A DNA stretch of 5,383 nucleotides, from the NCBI GenBank assembly GCA_949747745.1, contig CATKFT010000097.1, positions 1-5,383 of the forward strand, in the 5' to 3' direction. The position numbers were made by a program, and so were the translations under genes. The DNA comes from an uncultured Clostridia bacterium (GTDB lineage Bacteria; Bacillota_A; Clostridia; TANB77; CAG-508). Shown here piece after piece: positions 5,214-5,383 of the stretch (the stretch's first letter is position 1; every line of letters begins with the position of its first letter). The notes beneath the pieces are model-generated. The model searched no databases and was not told the origin of the DNA. It saw only the letters and a list, made by a program, of their open reading frames with translations.

Positions 5214-5383
5214 CTAAAAATTATTTTTAGGACTACCAATAGAAAGATACTTTTTCTTAATAGGAATTAAGAAAAGAGCACCAATTATAATTGGCAAATA
5301 AAATGTATACATTCTCCAAAATAAAATAGATATATTAATTGTACCTTCACGGAAGATAGAATTAAAAATTAGTAAAAAACCAC
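5214..5383 (-). CDS. C-terminal end of a flippase-like (YbhN/MprF-type) membrane protein, partial
   Basis: Read on the minus strand from the right edge, an open frame of 55 residues ends at TAG (5214-5216). It runs GFLLIFNSIFREGTINISIL, then FWRMYTFYLPIIIGALFLIP, then a basic tail ending KKKYLSIGSPKNNF. A W-R-x-x-T/S-F-Y-L-P-x-x-x-G stretch leading into the last transmembrane helix is typical of the C-terminus of the lysylphosphatidylglycerol synthase TM-region / UPF0104 family, whose members move or modify lipids at the cell membrane. The basic tail would face the cytoplasm by the positive-inside rule. The rest of the gene lies beyond the window, so the family call rests on this short segment. 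It converges on the tRNA terminator, which follows its stop by only about six bases. Confidence 0.6.
   Translation of the reverse strand, partial: GFLLIFNSIFREGTINISILFWRMYTFYLPIIIGALFLIPIKKKYLSIGSPKNNF

Noticed and set aside
5345..5352. Third TCACGGA string near the right edge
   Set aside because: It lies in the minus-strand gene, where it reads TTC CGT GAA in an intact frame; no CGG codon is in frame there, so it is not a third recoding site.

Overview
The window is very AT-rich with strongly A/T-ending codons, purine-rich Shine-Dalgarno sites, a SpoVT sporulation regulator and a sortase. This points to a low-GC, endospore-forming Gram-positive bacterium of the Clostridia type; the species cannot be named from the sequence. 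There is no insertion sequence, CRISPR array or phage module.

Layout, left to right. (1) A long helical protein of unknown function, open at the left edge. (2) spoVT, behind a possible forespore-type promoter and closed by a clear intrinsic terminator. Its reading frame is broken by one extra base. (3) alaS, an unusually compact alanyl-tRNA synthetase with its own promoter. (4) A HIT-family (HinT-like) nucleotide hydrolase. (5) A membrane-anchored sortase with its own extended -10 promoter, also broken by one extra base. (6) A strong promoter driving a leader hairpin, tRNA-His(GTG) and tRNA-Gln(TTG), ending in a terminator hairpin that can work in both directions. (7) On the minus strand, running in from the right edge, the C-terminal end of a probable YbhN/MprF-type flippase-like membrane protein. 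alaS and hinT are close enough to share a transcript; the other genes look like separate units.

The main point of interest is that the two broken genes are broken in the same way. In spoVT and in the sortase the frame moves by +1 at the same 7-mer, CACGGAG, inside a 13-base match CACGGAGRCTYTAW. The zero-frame codon at the slip is CGG both times, read as NCA-CGG-AGR. These are the only in-frame CGG codons in any real gene here; all other CGN arginine codons are CGT or CGC. CGG is known to be unassigned in at least one low-GC bacterium (Mycoplasma capricolum). The simplest interesting hypothesis is that CGG is unreadable or nearly so in this organism, and that NCA-CGG-AG works as a +1 recoding site giving full-length SpoVT (184 aa) and sortase (229 aa). 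The competing explanation is two independent indels or sequencing errors. Against a sequence-specific error, the undisturbed forms TCAGGAG and ACAGGAG both occur intact in alaS.
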